Source: Bradyrhizobium elkanii USDA 76 (GTDB lineage Bacteria; Pseudomonadota; Alphaproteobacteria; Rhizobiales; Xanthobacteraceae). Taken from it: a DNA stretch of 64,000 nt. Numbering within the stretch: position 1 is the first letter of the stretch; each line of letters opens with the position of its first letter. Position numbers and translations under genes: made by a program. The notes beneath the pieces are model-generated. The model was not told the origin of the DNA. It did not search any database and saw only the letters and a list, made by a program, of their open reading frames with translations. Location: assembly GCF_023278185.1 (NCBI RefSeq), contig NZ_CP066356.1, forward strand, positions 8,238,001 through 8,302,000, in the 5' to 3' direction. Positions 30,999-40,526 of this stretch are shown here, piece by piece.

Positions 30999-33443
30999 TC
31001 ACCTCGGCGTCAGCGTGATTGCTTCCGCGGTTGCGGCTTCCACCGCGCCGCGGCTGTAGAGCAGCGGCACATACTGGCCCGTCGCCCACAGCGGCGCGAG
31101 GTCGCGGTAGTGGCCGCTGAAGGGATCGCCGGATTGGCCGGGCGTGTTGACGGCGCGGCTCGCATCCCAGTTGCCGACATCGAGCACCATGCGGAATGAA
31201 GCGCCGGAGATCAGATGATAGTCGGAGCGGCGATAGGTGGCGGCGCGCGGCACGTTGGCGGCGCCGCCAAAGGCGAGCGGGCCGACCTGCATCTGCGCCG
31301 CGGTCGCCTTGTCGGCGAGCGGCATCAGCGCGTGATTGAATTGCGCGACGTGCAGCCGGCCCCAGCGCCAGGTCGACGCATCGGGACCGAGCTTGTCGGC
31401 AACGTCGGCGACCGCCTCGCCGAGGCTGTCGCGCAGCACGCGGTCGCGCTCGGCTGAGGGATCGTTGCCGAGCGCGGCGTCGGGCTTTTCGAGATAGCCG
31501 ACAATGGCGGAGATGCTGGAGGCTTCCGGCGCGATCAGCTCGGCAGCCTTCGGCGCGGTGGTCTTGAGCAACACCGGGCCGAGATGGTTTGCGATCCACA
31601 CCTCGTAGACCGCGGCGGCCGCGCTGTCGGCCGCGTCGCGCGCATCCCACGCCTTGAGCAGATCGAGGCCCTTCTTGACGTTCGCATCATCCGACGTGAG
31701 CGGCTTCAGCAGCGCGACGAGGCGCCGCGCGAGCATGCCGGTGTCGTCGTTCTGCAGCGCCATCGCGTCCGCCAGCGTCACCTTGCTGTTGGCCTGCAGC
31801 ACCTCGGTGATGCGCTGCCAGCGCGCGCCGTCGGCCCATTCGAATCCGACCCTGCGCTCACCCACCGGATAATCCGCCGGCAGGTTCATCTGGTTGGCGG
31901 TGGCGATGAAGCCCTGCTTCGGCTGATACAGCTTCGGCAGCTCGTCGAGCGACAGAAAGCCCTGCCACTCGTAGCGGCCGTCGCCGGGCACCGGCATCAG
32001 GCCGTCGAAACTGGCGCGGCGCGGCGTCTTGCCGGCGGCGACCCAGCCGATATTGCCGCTGATATCCGCATAAACCTGGTTCTCCGACGGCGCGCCCCAG
32101 CGCCGCATCGCACCGAGGAAGCCGTTCCAGCTTTTCGCGGTCATGTAATCGGACGAGCCGAAATAGGCCGAGGTGCCCGGCTCGAACCAGATCGAGCGCA
32201 CGGCGAAGGCGTGCTTCTTGTCGGCGTCGGCGAAAATCACCGGGCCGTGGCGGGTGAACTTCAGCTCGAACTCGCGGTCGGCCTCGCCCTTCACCGCTTC
32301 CTTCTCGTGCACGATCCGCATGTCCTCCCAGCCGGTGCCGTAGCGGTACTGGTTCGGATTGTCGGGGTTGAGCTCGTAGACGTAGAGGTCTTCCTGGTCG
32401 ACGTTGAAGATGGTCAGCCCGAACGCGATGGTGTCGTTGTGGCCGATCGAGATGCCCGGCAGCGCCGGCTCGCCGGCGCCGATCACGGAGATGCCGGGCG
32501 CGTTGAGCCCGACGATGTAGCGCAGCGACGGCACCGAGTGCTCGCGATGCGGATCGTTGGCGAGGATCGGACGTCCGGTCGCGGTGCGCGATGCCGCGAT
32601 CACCCAGTTGTTGGACCCGATGGTGTCGCGCTGCTGGTCGGCCTCGGCGAGGTACGTGTCGGGATCATGCGCCAGGGCCGCCTTCTGGTCCTTCGGCGCG
32701 GCGAACTTCACCGGCCGCGTGGCAAGATCGTAGGCGGCGAGCACCGCCTTCGGCACGCTACAGGGATCGAGGCCATCGGGGATCCTGGTGGTCCAGGCCG
32801 GCTCCAGCTTGACGCGGAAGCGATCGGCATCGAGGCCTGCGGCGCAGGCCACCCGCGAGCGCTTCACCTCGGAGGCGACGTTGCGGGTCAGGCCATGGCT
32901 GCGGACGCGCACGACATCCTTTGCCGACCACAGGTCAGGCATCGTACCTGCGATCCTGAACTCGATCGGCAGCGCGCGCTTGCCCGCCTGGACGTCGGCG
33001 ACATAGGCATTGACGCCGGCGACGAACGCCTCCGCATAGGATTTCGCCTTCGGGCCGTAGGCGGCCCATTCCGCATTCATGTCGCCGCGATAGAGGAACA
33101 GACGCAGCGCCTTGTCCTGCTCGGCATAGGCGGGGCCAAAGTCCTTCGCCAAGAGGCCGAGCCCGCGCTTGCGCCAGAGATCGATCTGCCAGAGCCGGTC
33201 GCGCGCGGCGTTGAAGCCTTGCAGGAAGAACAGATCGTGCTCGTTGCCGGCATAGATGTGCGGGATGCCCCAGACATCGACCAGGATCTGCCCCGGCGCC
33301 TTCAGCCCCGCGACGTCGGTCTTGACCTCGCGCGCTGCGACGAGCGGGCTCGGCTTCTCGCGTGCGGTGGCGGGTGCCGTGAGTATTGCGGCGCAGAGTG
33401 CGGCGGTGAGTAGCTTGGCGACGCGGTTGAGATCCGTGTTCAT
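30999..33443 (-). CDS. Penicillin acylase family protein (Ntn hydrolase)
   Basis: This encodes 814 residues with a signal peptide (AKLLTAALCAAILTAPATA). The precursor layout is that of periplasmic acylases: an alpha chain to about residue 270, then the autocatalytic site GSNNW, in which Ser277 becomes the N-terminal nucleophile of the beta chain. Beta-chain motifs include GRPILANDPH, GHNDTIAFG and QFNHAL. The family removes acyl chains from beta-lactams or acyl-homoserine lactones. The pocket cannot be read from sequence, so quorum quenching and penicillin cleavage remain equally open. GGAG lies six bases before the ATG. Confidence 0.9.
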   Translation of the reverse strand: MNTDLNRVAKLLTAALCAAILTAPATAREKPSPLVAAREVKTDVAGLKAPGQILVDVWGIPHIYAGNEHDLFFLQGFNAARDRLWQIDLWRKRGLGLLAKDFGPAYAEQDKALRLFLYRGDMNAEWAAYGPKAKSYAEAFVAGVNAYVADVQAGKRALPIEFRIAGTMPDLWSAKDVVRVRSHGLTRNVASEVKRSRVACAAGLDADRFRVKLEPAWTTRIPDGLDPCSVPKAVLAAYDLATRPVKFAAPKDQKAALAHDPDTYLAEADQQRDTIGSNNWVIAASRTATGRPILANDPHREHSVPSLRYIVGLNAPGISVIGAGEPALPGISIGHNDTIAFGLTIFNVDQEDLYVYELNPDNPNQYRYGTGWEDMRIVHEKEAVKGEADREFELKFTRHGPVIFADADKKHAFAVRSIWFEPGTSAYFGSSDYMTAKSWNGFLGAMRRWGAPSENQVYADISGNIGWVAAGKTPRRASFDGLMPVPGDGRYEWQGFLSLDELPKLYQPKQGFIATANQMNLPADYPVGERRVGFEWADGARWQRITEVLQANSKVTLADAMALQNDDTGMLARRLVALLKPLTSDDANVKKGLDLLKAWDARDAADSAAAAVYEVWIANHLGPVLLKTTAPKAAELIAPEASSISAIVGYLEKPDAALGNDPSAERDRVLRDSLGEAVADVADKLGPDASTWRWGRLHVAQFNHALMPLADKATAAQMQVGPLAFGGAANVPRAATYRRSDYHLISGASFRMVLDVGNWDASRAVNTPGQSGDPFSGHYRDLAPLWATGQYVPLLYSRGAVEAATAEAITLTPR

Positions 33444-33500
33444 GTTGTTCTCCGATGGTTGTTATTGGTTGTGAGGCGTCTTCAGCCGCAGTGGTGGTGC

Positions 33501-33660
33501 GCCCCCTCTCCCGCTTGCGGGTCGCGACGAGCAAAAGCTCGCGCTGAGAGGGCCGGGGTGGAGGTGTCGCTGCGATGGGACTGGTCATGATGCGGGGAGA
33601 GCCCCCACCCGCATTGCATCTCCGATGCAATGCGACCTCCCCGCGCAAGCGGGAGAGGTG
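33501..33660. repeat. Dispersed repeat (CCCTCTCCCGCTTGCGGG type)
   Basis: Outer arms CCCTCTCCCGCTTGCGGG and CCCGCGCAAGCGGGAGAGG pair imperfectly over about 160 bp; a smaller palindrome GCATTGCATC/GATGCAATGC lies inside. It is related to the elements at 27554 and 58151. It lies between glpK and the acylase gene, upstream of the latter. Confidence 0.75.
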
Positions 33661-33690
33661 CAGCGAGCTTGCCGCAACATCAGATCATTA

Positions 33691-35193
33691 CTACTCCCCC
33701 TCGTCGCTCGCCAGCACGCCCTTCACGGCACAGGCCCAGCCGGCGAGCTTGCGTTCGCGCGTCGCCTGGCTCATCGCCGGCCTGAAGCGGTGCTCGAGCC
33801 GCCAATTGTCGGCGAACTTGGCGGGCTCCGGATAGACGCCGGCATCGAGGCCGGCGAGATAGGCGGCCCCGAGCGCCGTGGTCTCCTGGATCATCGGGCG
33901 GTCGACCGGGGCGTTGAGCAGATCGGCGAGCCGCTGCATGGTCCAGTCCGAGGCGGTCATGCCGCCGTCGACGCGCAGCACGGTGTTGGCGGCATTGGCC
34001 TCCGGCCAGTCGGTGCGCATCGCGGCCCACAGATCGAAGGTCTGGTAGCAGACGCTCTCCAGCGTCGCATGCGCGAGCTCGGCCGGACCGGTGTTGCGAG
34101 TCAGCCCGAACAGCGCGCCGCGCACGCGCGGATTCCAGTACGGCGCGCCCATGCCGACGAAGGCCGGCACCAGATAGACGCTCTGCATGGAGTCTGATTT
34201 GTCAGCAAGAGGCCCGGTCTCGGCGGCGTGCTTGATGATGCCGAGCCCGTCGCGCAGCCACTGCACCGCGGAGCCGGCGACGAAGATCGAGCCTTCGAGC
34301 GCATAGGTACGCTGGCCGCCGAGCTGGTAGGCGATCGTGGTGAGCAGCTTGTTCTTCGAGGCCACCGGCGTGGTGCCGGTGTTGAGCAGCGCGAAGCAGC
34401 CGGTGCCGTAGGTCGACTTCATCATGCCGGGCTCGAAGCAGGCCTGGCCGATGGTCGCGGCCTGCTGGTCGCCGGCAATCCCGGAGATCGCGATCGGCCC
34501 GCCGAACAGATCGGCTATGCTCTCGCCGAACCGGGCGGAGGAATCCTTCACCTCGGGAAGCATCGAGCGCGGCACGCGCAGCAGCCTGACGAGATCGTCG
34601 TCCCAGGCGCCGGTGTGGATGTTGAACAGCAGCGTGCGCGAGGCGTTGGTGGCGTCGGTGGCGTGGACCCTCCCGCCGGTAAGCCGCCACAACAGATAGC
34701 AGTCGACGGTGCCGAACAGCAGTTCGCCGCGCTCGGCGCGCTCACGCGCGCCCGGCACGTGATCGAGGATCCAGGCGACTTTGGTGCCGGAGAAATAGGG
34801 ATCGATAATGAGACCGGTCTTCGCCGAAATCGCCGGCTCATGGCCGTCCGCCTTGAGTTTTGCGCAGATGTCGGCGGTGCGGCGGTCCTGCCAGACGATG
34901 GCGCGGTGCACGGCCTGTCCGGTGGCGCGGTCCCACACCACGGTGGTCTCGCGCTGGTTGGTGATGCCGATCGCGGCGATGTCCTTCGCCTTGAGGCCGG
35001 CCTTCTCCAGCGCCTCGCGGCACATCATCACGGTCGAGGTCCAGATGTCCTCCGGCTCGTGCTCGACCCAGCCGGAGGCGGGGAAATGCTGCGGAAACTC
35101 CTGCTGCGCGACGGCGGCGATGGAGATGTCGCCGCGAAACACCATGGCGCGCGACGATGTGGTGCCCTGATCGATGGCCAGCACGAAAGACAT
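33691..35193 (-). CDS. glpK: Glycerol kinase
   Basis: This encodes 500 residues, standard for GlpK. The start [16 protein letters not shown] is the FGGY kinase phosphate-binding motif. [26 protein letters not shown] and [18 protein letters not shown] are all present. It phosphorylates glycerol to glycerol 3-phosphate in the cytoplasm. AAGGGAAA lies six bases before the ATG. No glp transporter or dehydrogenase is adjacent here. Confidence 0.97.
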   Translation of the reverse strand: MSFVLAIDQGTTSSRAMVFRGDISIAAVAQQEFPQHFPASGWVEHEPEDIWTSTVMMCREALEKAGLKAKDIAAIGITNQRETTVVWDRATGQAVHRAIVWQDRRTADICAKLKADGHEPAISAKTGLIIDPYFSGTKVAWILDHVPGARERAERGELLFGTVDCYLLWRLTGGRVHATDATNASRTLLFNIHTGAWDDDLVRLLRVPRSMLPEVKDSSARFGESIADLFGGPIAISGIAGDQQAATIGQACFEPGMMKSTYGTGCFALLNTGTTPVASKNKLLTTIAYQLGGQRTYALEGSIFVAGSAVQWLRDGLGIIKHAAETGPLADKSDSMQSVYLVPAFVGMGAPYWNPRVRGALFGLTRNTGPAELAHATLESVCYQTFDLWAAMRTDWPEANAANTVLRVDGGMTASDWTMQRLADLLNAPVDRPMIQETTALGAAYLAGLDAGVYPEPAKFADNWRLEHRFRPAMSQATRERKLAGWACAVKGVLASDEGE

Positions 35194-35323
35194 GAGCGTT
35201 TCCCTTAAAGAGCTTCATCCCGAGAGGAATTGGTGCAGGCGCAAAGGGAGCGGATTACCGCGGCGAGGTCAAGATTGGTGCTAGCGTTACGGCTAAGGCA
35301 AATGACGGCAATGCTGCCAGCCG

Positions 35324-35424
35324 CGTCATCCTGAGGAGCGCGAAGCGCGTCTCGAAGGATGCACGGCCACAGTCGGGCCGTCGCCCCTTCGAGACGGCCG
35401 CTGCGCGGCCTCCTCAGGGTGACG
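35324..35424. repeat. Dispersed intergenic repeat (CGTCATCCTGAGGAGCGCG type), second copy
   Basis: It starts CGTCATCCTGAGGAGCGCGA as at 10753 and ends CCTCAGGGTGACG, so that CCTGAGG and CCTCAGG-like arms are inverted. It lies between the SGNH gene stop and glpK start. Nothing else is seen in this 268-bp gap. Confidence 0.8.
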
Positions 35425-35461
35425 GTGATAGAGCGAACGCAACGAGAGAGACAGCGCCCGA

Positions 35462-36460
35462 TCACATCGGCCGGTAGGTCCTGACGTCGGCGGGGACGTT
35501 GACGCCGATCTTGATCGCGCCGACCGAGCGGATGATGTCGTCGCCGAGCAGCTGGGCGAAGCAGGCGTAGCCCCAGTCGTTCATGTGCAGGCCGTCGGCA
35601 GTGACGAAATCGGTGATCGGGATCGCCTGTTTCTCGTGCCAGTCGCGCATCACCTCGAAGCGCGGGAAGATGCCGACATGACGCAGGGCGGCGATGCGGC
35701 CGAGCAGCTTCACCATGCCGCGCGCGCTTTCGGGACGCTCGGTGACGCGCGGCGAATATTGCGGATCGACCAGCACGACGTCGGAGCCGGACGCCTGAAG
35801 GCGCGCCACGCCGTCCTCGACCTGCTTGGCGGTCTCGGCAGGATCGAGGTTGCGCAGCACCGCGTTGGTGCCGACCTGCCAGATCACCATGTCGGGATGG
35901 ACGTCGATCACTTCGGTTTGCAGCCGCGCCATCATCTCGGGCGCGTCCTCGCCGCCCTTGCCGCGATTGAGCACGGTGATGTCGGCGGAGGGATACTGCC
36001 GGCGCAACTGTCCGGCGAGCCGGTTCGGATAGGTGAATTCCGGCGCCGACGATCCATAGCCCTGGGTCGATGACGAGCCGAACGCGATGATGACGACCGG
36101 CTTGCCGGCGGCGAGCTTGGCCGCGACATGCGGCAGCGAGCCGGTGCTGTTCGGCACGCCCTTGGGCTGCTGACAGGGCACGCGGTGGAAGATGTCGCTG
36201 GCGGATTTCGCGGCCTGCTTCACCTTGTCGAACGCCTTCGCGGCGACGCTCGGTTGCGGCGGATTGGTCGCATCGGCCGTCGCAGCGGGCTGCGTCGCGT
36301 CAGGCTTTGCAGCCTCGGTCTTGCCGTCGGACGAAAGCGCCGCATGCTGCCCGGTCTGCGCGCGCGACGGCGCGACCGCGAAAGGCGCGAGCAGCGCCAG
36401 CACTGCCACGGCGCACAGACCTCGCCCTGCGGAAGCGCGAAAAGGGAAGGCGAAACGCAT
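35462..36460 (-). CDS. Secreted SGNH/GDSL-type hydrolase with intact catalytic blocks
   Basis: This encodes 332 residues with an N-terminal signal (LCAVAVLALLAPFAVAPSRA) and an Ala/Pro-rich linker to about residue 90. The SGNH core has block I AFGSSSTQG with the nucleophilic Ser near 129-130, block II NRGKGGED, block III WQVGTN with Asn199, and block V ADGLHMND with Asp289 and His292. It should be a periplasmic esterase or acetyl esterase. It is the last gene of an opgC-led unit, suggesting it trims or adds acyl groups on a periplasmic glycan; that link is inferred. Confidence 0.85.
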   Translation of the reverse strand: MRFAFPFRASAGRGLCAVAVLALLAPFAVAPSRAQTGQHAALSSDGKTEAAKPDATQPAATADATNPPQPSVAAKAFDKVKQAAKSASDIFHRVPCQQPKGVPNSTGSLPHVAAKLAAGKPVVIIAFGSSSTQGYGSSAPEFTYPNRLAGQLRRQYPSADITVLNRGKGGEDAPEMMARLQTEVIDVHPDMVIWQVGTNAVLRNLDPAETAKQVEDGVARLQASGSDVVLVDPQYSPRVTERPESARGMVKLLGRIAALRHVGIFPRFEVMRDWHEKQAIPITDFVTADGLHMNDWGYACFAQLLGDDIIRSVGAIKIGVNVPADVRTYRPM

Positions 36461-36478
36461 TTACTTACTCTGCTTCCT

Positions 36479-37261
36479 CTAATTCTGCTGCACCGGGCCC
36501 AGATGGGCCGCATCGATCACGAATTTCGCCAGTGCGCGACCGAGACAGGCATGAACCTTCTTGGCCAGATCGACACCATGCGAGGTGCTGAACAGGTCAA
36601 AATATCCGGCGTCGCTCCACTGCTTCATGATCGCGAACCGGTCGAACAGCGGAACGTCGTGCTGCTGCGCCACCACCTTCATGTTGTCGAGATATGGCGG
36701 CGCAGAGATCATCGTCTCCGTACGCGGGCTGTATTGCAGATTGACCAGCACCACGTCGGTCCCGGCGTCCCGCAACGCAACAACGCCTTCGTTGATCGCG
36801 GTACGGAAATCATCGGGATCGACCGCTCGCATAGCATCGACCGTTCCGGTCTGCCAGATAACCAAAGTAGGCTTTTTTGCTTCAACAAGCTTAACAAGAG
36901 TTCCCGCGGTCTCCTCGGCGGTGCTCTTTCCCTGTAGTTCTACGGATAGATCGATCGTCGACGACGGCAACGCCTCCTTCAGCGCCGCGTGCAGCGTGGC
37001 CGGATAGGCGCTCGCCTCGTTGCCCTGGATGGTCGAGGAGCGGCTGCCGACCACCAGCACGTTGAGCGGCCGGTTGGACTTGATGGCGTCGGTGACCTTG
37101 GGCAGCGAGCTCTCGCTCGAAAGCAGATAGGCGGGCACGTCGCAGGGCGGCGGCGGTGCCGGCTCCGCCGTGTCGCCGGCGCGCGCGGGCGCCACCGCCA
37201 AACCGGCCGTCAGGCAGGCTGCGAGCAGCGTCAGGCCCAGCATCGTCCGCGCGGACTTCAT
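36479..37261 (-). CDS. Secreted SGNH-like protein with degenerate active site
   Basis: This encodes 260 residues from the ATG at 37261, which overlaps the opgC stop by 4 nt (ATGA). It carries a signal peptide ending near PARAGD. The fold parallels the next gene: VGSRSSTIQG (71-80) for block I, WQTGTVDAM (136-144) for block III, VLVNLQYSPRTE, and FSTSHGVDL for block V. In block III the usual Asn is absent, and at block V the Asp three residues before His228 is replaced by Ser. The protein may be catalytically impaired or use a different triad. The shared VNLQYSPR/VDPQYSPR motif shows the two genes are paralogues. Confidence 0.8.
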   Translation of the reverse strand: MKSARTMLGLTLLAACLTAGLAVAPARAGDTAEPAPPPPCDVPAYLLSSESSLPKVTDAIKSNRPLNVLVVGSRSSTIQGNEASAYPATLHAALKEALPSSTIDLSVELQGKSTAEETAGTLVKLVEAKKPTLVIWQTGTVDAMRAVDPDDFRTAINEGVVALRDAGTDVVLVNLQYSPRTETMISAPPYLDNMKVVAQQHDVPLFDRFAIMKQWSDAGYFDLFSTSHGVDLAKKVHACLGRALAKFVIDAAHLGPVQQN

Positions 37262-38517
37262 GCTCCCCCTCCCGCCATATCGGCGTTGCCGGCGGCGCCT
37301 TTTTTCGAGGCGCCTTTGTCGGCGGAGTGCTTGTACCACGAAATGATCCACGCCATGCCGCACATGATGAGGATGCCGCAGACGCTGATCAAGGCGTGCA
37401 GTGCGGCACCGCCAGATACTTCGGCAAGCACGAAGTGACCGGCGAAGGCGAGGAAGACCCCGAGACAGAATATCTCAAGCGAGTGCTGGCCACACAGGAT
37501 CAAAGGTCGCAGCCAGGGCGATTTCAGCCCCGGCCAGTCCCTGGGCAGGAAGCGCACGGTGAGCGCGGCGAGCGCCAGGAAGTGCGCGAACCGCAACACG
37601 TCCAGGTCGGTCTTGTTGATCGGATACATCCATTGCTCGATCACCTTCGGCATGATGTGGCCGAGCTGCGGCACGTACCAGGTCAGCGTCACGAAGAACG
37701 CCGCGACCAGATAGACGATGCAGATCCACATCGTGATGTTCGACGACAGGATGCGCGACATCCGCCGCGCGCCGCCGAGCGCACACCAGGCGCCGAACAC
37801 GAACAGCAATTGCCAGGCGAACGGATTGAACGCCCAGAAGCCGTTCGGATAGGCCGAGAGATAGAGGTCGAACTGCCAGGTCAGCGCGTAGAGCAGGACC
37901 GAGAGGCCGAGCGTGACATCGGGCTTCCATTTCATCAGCCACAGGATCAGCGGCAGGAACAGCATCAAGACGATATAGAGCGGCAGCACGTCCATGTTGA
38001 CGGGACGGAAGCGCAGCAGCAGCGCCTGGACGATGGTGACGTCGGGCTGCTTGAGGAAGTCCATGATCCCCATTTCCTCGCTGTAGAGCGGGTTCTCGAA
38101 CGAGGTCGCGACATAGGAGATCTCGGCGAGGAAGATCGTGAACAGGAAGACATGCGCGACATAGATCTGCCAGACCCGGCGCAGGATGCGCGCGGTCGCG
38201 ATCACGAAGCCGCCCTCCAGCATGGCGCGGCCGTAGACGAAGGCCGCGGTGTAGCCGGAGATGAAGATGAAGATCTCGGTGGCGTCGGAGAAGCCGTAAT
38301 TCCGGATCGTCAGCCAGGTCAGAAGATTGGTCGGCAGATGATCGATGAAGATCAGCCACAGCGCGAGCCCGCGGAACAGATCGAGGCGGAGCTCGCGCTC
38401 GCCGGTCGCCGGCAGCGTGATCGCGGGCGCAGCAACCTTCGCCTCGGCCTCAGCCTTTACTTCGGCCTTGGCGTCAGCCACCGGCGAACCGGCTATGGGG
38501 TCGGCAATCGAGCTCAT
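37258..38517 (-). CDS. opgC: OpgC-type membrane acyltransferase
   Basis: This encodes 419 residues from the ATG at 38517. After an Ala/Glu-rich cytoplasmic tail of about 38 residues, the sequence RELRLDLFRGLALWLIFIDHLP opens the OpgC domain; the RxDxxRG motif and His in IDHLP are typical. About ten membrane segments follow, including TEIFIFISGYTAAFVYG. OpgC proteins add succinyl or similar groups to osmoregulated periplasmic glucans. It heads a three-gene unit with two SGNH proteins, coupled by a 4-nt overlap. It is divergent from apaG across 273 bp, in which I see no gene. Confidence 0.9.
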   Translation of the reverse strand: MSSIADPIAGSPVADAKAEVKAEAEAKVAAPAITLPATGERELRLDLFRGLALWLIFIDHLPTNLLTWLTIRNYGFSDATEIFIFISGYTAAFVYGRAMLEGGFVIATARILRRVWQIYVAHVFLFTIFLAEISYVATSFENPLYSEEMGIMDFLKQPDVTIVQALLLRFRPVNMDVLPLYIVLMLFLPLILWLMKWKPDVTLGLSVLLYALTWQFDLYLSAYPNGFWAFNPFAWQLLFVFGAWCALGGARRMSRILSSNITMWICIVYLVAAFFVTLTWYVPQLGHIMPKVIEQWMYPINKTDLDVLRFAHFLALAALTVRFLPRDWPGLKSPWLRPLILCGQHSLEIFCLGVFLAFAGHFVLAEVSGGAALHALISVCGILIMCGMAWIISWYKHSADKGASKKGAAGNADMAGGGA

Positions 38518-38790
38518 CAAACACCGTGTCGGCTGCGGACGCCCCGCACGCCGTGCTGAAAAGATAATATCGGTCCGCGAGTTGCCGACAAAGCACGGAG
38601 TGCGGCGGCATGCGGCCGCGCTTTAGAGCGGAACTATGTTGAAACCACGATGAACGGACCGCCCTTGGGCCGCCTTTTCACGGCCCGGCAGGCGATTGGT
38701 TCCGGCGGTTCAATTGGCTATGATGGCGCCCTGTTCGAGCATGATCCGGTCGAAAACGGACCATGCGCCAGGACCATCGGATTGAGCCGC

Positions 38791-39189
38791 ATGTACCGCG
38801 CCGTTACCCGCCAGATCGAAGTCACCGTCGAGCCGAACTTCATGCCGGAGCGCTCGTCGGTCGACCGGCGCGAATATTTCTGGTCGTACAGGATCGTGAT
38901 CGTCAATTCGGGCCCGGAAACGGTGCAGCTGCGGACGCGGCACTGGATCATCACCGACGCCACCGGCCGCCGCCAGGAGGTGCGCGGCGAGGGCGTGGTC
39001 GGCGAGCAGCCGGTGCTCGCGCCCGGCGAACGCTTCGAATATACGAGCGGCGTGCCGCTGCCGACCGCCTCCGGCTTCATGACCGGCAGCTACCAGATGG
39101 TCACCGAAGCCGGCGAGCGCTTCGACATCGATGTGCCGACATTTTCGTTGGATAGCCCGAGCCCTGGCGGGAAAAGGGTGTTGAACTGA
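38791..39189 (+). CDS. apaG: Co2+/Mg2+ efflux protein ApaG
   Basis: This encodes 132 residues from the ATG at 38791, the usual ApaG length; an open frame starting at 38650 would add a non-conserved tail. The start MYRAVTRQIEVTVEPNFM and motifs YFWSYRIVIVNSG, VQLRTRHWIITDA and LPTASGFMTGSYQM are diagnostic. The fold is an immunoglobulin-like FN3 domain; the molecular role remains poorly defined. It is followed by a palindromic repeat and the convergent hslO. Confidence 0.95.
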   Translation: MYRAVTRQIEVTVEPNFMPERSSVDRREYFWSYRIVIVNSGPETVQLRTRHWIITDATGRRQEVRGEGVVGEQPVLAPGERFEYTSGVPLPTASGFMTGSYQMVTEAGERFDIDVPTFSLDSPSPGGKRVLN

Positions 39190-39196
39190 CGCCAGC

Positions 39197-39319
39197 GTAG
39201 CCCGGATTGAGCGCAGCGCAATCCGGGACAGGTGCATGCGCGGTTGGAGCGGCCCCGGATTTCGCGGAGCCTGTCATCGGGCGCGCGTTCGCGCGACCCG
39301 TTGGCTTCATCCGGGCTAC
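39197..39319. repeat. Dispersed palindromic repeat (GTAGCCCGGAT...ATCCGGGCTAC), second copy
   Basis: It starts 7 nt after the apaG stop and ends 14 nt before the hslO stop, filling the gap of two convergent genes. Ends GTAGCCCGGAT and ATCCGGGCTAC are inverted; inner AATCCGGGAC and CCCCGGATTTCGC also face one another. Confidence 0.85.
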
Positions 39320-39333
39320 GATGACGAACGCGT

Positions 39334-40335
39334 CTACTCCACGCCGGCTTCCTGCGGCGTGAACTCATACACCGACGAGCAGAACTCGCAGGTCACGACG
39401 ACCTTGCCGTCCTTCACCATCTCGGCGCGGTCGTTCGGCGCGAAGCTCTTCAGCATACACGACACCGCATCGCGCGAGCAGGAGCACTGCGCGCGCAGCG
39501 TTTGCGGGTTGAAGACGCGCACGCCGCGCTCGTGGAACAGGCGATAGAGCAGCCGCTCGCCGGACAGATCGGGATCGATCAGCTCGACATCCTCGACCGT
39601 CGAGATCAGCGACTGACCCTCGACCCACGCATCGTCATCCGGCACGGAATGCGCGGCGGTGCCTTCCGGCGCATCGCCGGGATGCAGATCGGCCTGCTTG
39701 GCGCGCTCGGGCGCCCTGGGCAGGAATTGCAGCAGGATGCCGCCAGCGCGCCAGCGCAGCTTGCCGCCCTCGCCGCCGCGCATCTCCTCGCCGACCGCAA
39801 GGCGCACCCGCGTCGGAATCTGCTCCGAGCGCAGGAAATATTCATGGGCGGCCTCTTCCAGGCCGCCGCCGTCGAGCGCGACCAGTCCCTGGTAGCGGCT
39901 GGTGTTCGAGCCCTGATCGATTGTCATCGCGAGGTGGCCCTTACCGAGCAGCTCGCCCGAGCTCTGGCCATTCTTCAGGCGCGATGCGTCGTAGCGCGCA
40001 TAGGCGCGCAGCCGGTCAGGCGCCTGGAAATCGACGATCAGGAGCGACACCGGACCGTCGGTCCGGGTCTGCAGAATGAAGCGGCCCTCGAACTTGACCG
40101 ACGAGCCGAGCAGCGTGGTCAGCACGATCGCCTCGCCGAGCAGCTTGCCGACCGCGGGCGGATAATCGTGTTTGTGCAAGATCTCGTCGAGCGCGGGGCC
40201 GAGCCGGGTCAGCCGGCCGCGCAGGTCCAGCGCGCCGACCTCGAAGGCCAGCACGGCATCGTCGACAGGAACGGCTGAGGGCGCGCGAACCGGCGCCTCG
40301 GGCGTGATTTTGATGTCGGGGGATTGTGAAACCAT
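39334..40335 (-). CDS. hslO: Redox-regulated chaperone Hsp33
   Basis: This encodes 333 residues. The core (RGRLTRLGPALDEILHKHDYP, then TDGPVSLLIVDF) is typical. The C-terminal zinc switch has Cys284-x-Cys286 and Cys316-x-x-Cys319; an extra Cys293 lies between them. Hsp33 is activated when oxidation releases zinc and protects unfolding proteins. The protein is longer than E. coli Hsp33 (292), partly through an N-terminal tail. It lies downstream of argF on the same strand with a repeat in between, as in other Rhizobiales. Confidence 0.95.
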   Translation of the reverse strand: MVSQSPDIKITPEAPVRAPSAVPVDDAVLAFEVGALDLRGRLTRLGPALDEILHKHDYPPAVGKLLGEAIVLTTLLGSSVKFEGRFILQTRTDGPVSLLIVDFQAPDRLRAYARYDASRLKNGQSSGELLGKGHLAMTIDQGSNTSRYQGLVALDGGGLEEAAHEYFLRSEQIPTRVRLAVGEEMRGGEGGKLRWRAGGILLQFLPRAPERAKQADLHPGDAPEGTAAHSVPDDDAWVEGQSLISTVEDVELIDPDLSGERLLYRLFHERGVRVFNPQTLRAQCSCSRDAVSCMLKSFAPNDRAEMVKDGKVVVTCEFCSSVYEFTPQEAGVE

Positions 40336-40392
40336 GGCGCTCTATCTGGGGTCTCGGACCGCAAAACGAAAGGGGTTCACTCAACGCGAGAT

Positions 40393-40511
40393 CGTCGTCC
40401 CGGCACAGGCCGGGACCTATGACCACGGGATTTTGTCGCGGCACAAGGCGTCTCCCCTTGTGCCTCTTTCATCGGCCGCAGCGTATGGGTCCCGGCCTTC
40501 GCCGGGACGAC
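40393..40511. repeat. Dispersed palindromic repeat (CGTCGTCCCGG...CCGGGACGAC)
   Basis: The element lies between argF and hslO. Its right arm contains GCAGCGTATGGGTCCCGGCC, close to the copies at 21248, 43749 and 62701. It lies 16 nt past the argF stop, so transcription termination or mRNA 3'-end protection is possible. Confidence 0.85.
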
Positions 40512-40526
40512 AGCATTGAATGGGCG

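Noticed and set aside
31584..33413. A 609-codon plus-strand frame opposite the penicillin-acylase gene
   Set aside because: Antisense shadow; the minus-strand protein has a signal peptide and catalytic Ser277 context.
36479..37261. Calling the middle SGNH gene a pseudogene
   Set aside because: The frame is intact with a signal peptide and is translationally coupled to opgC; only catalytic residues are changed.
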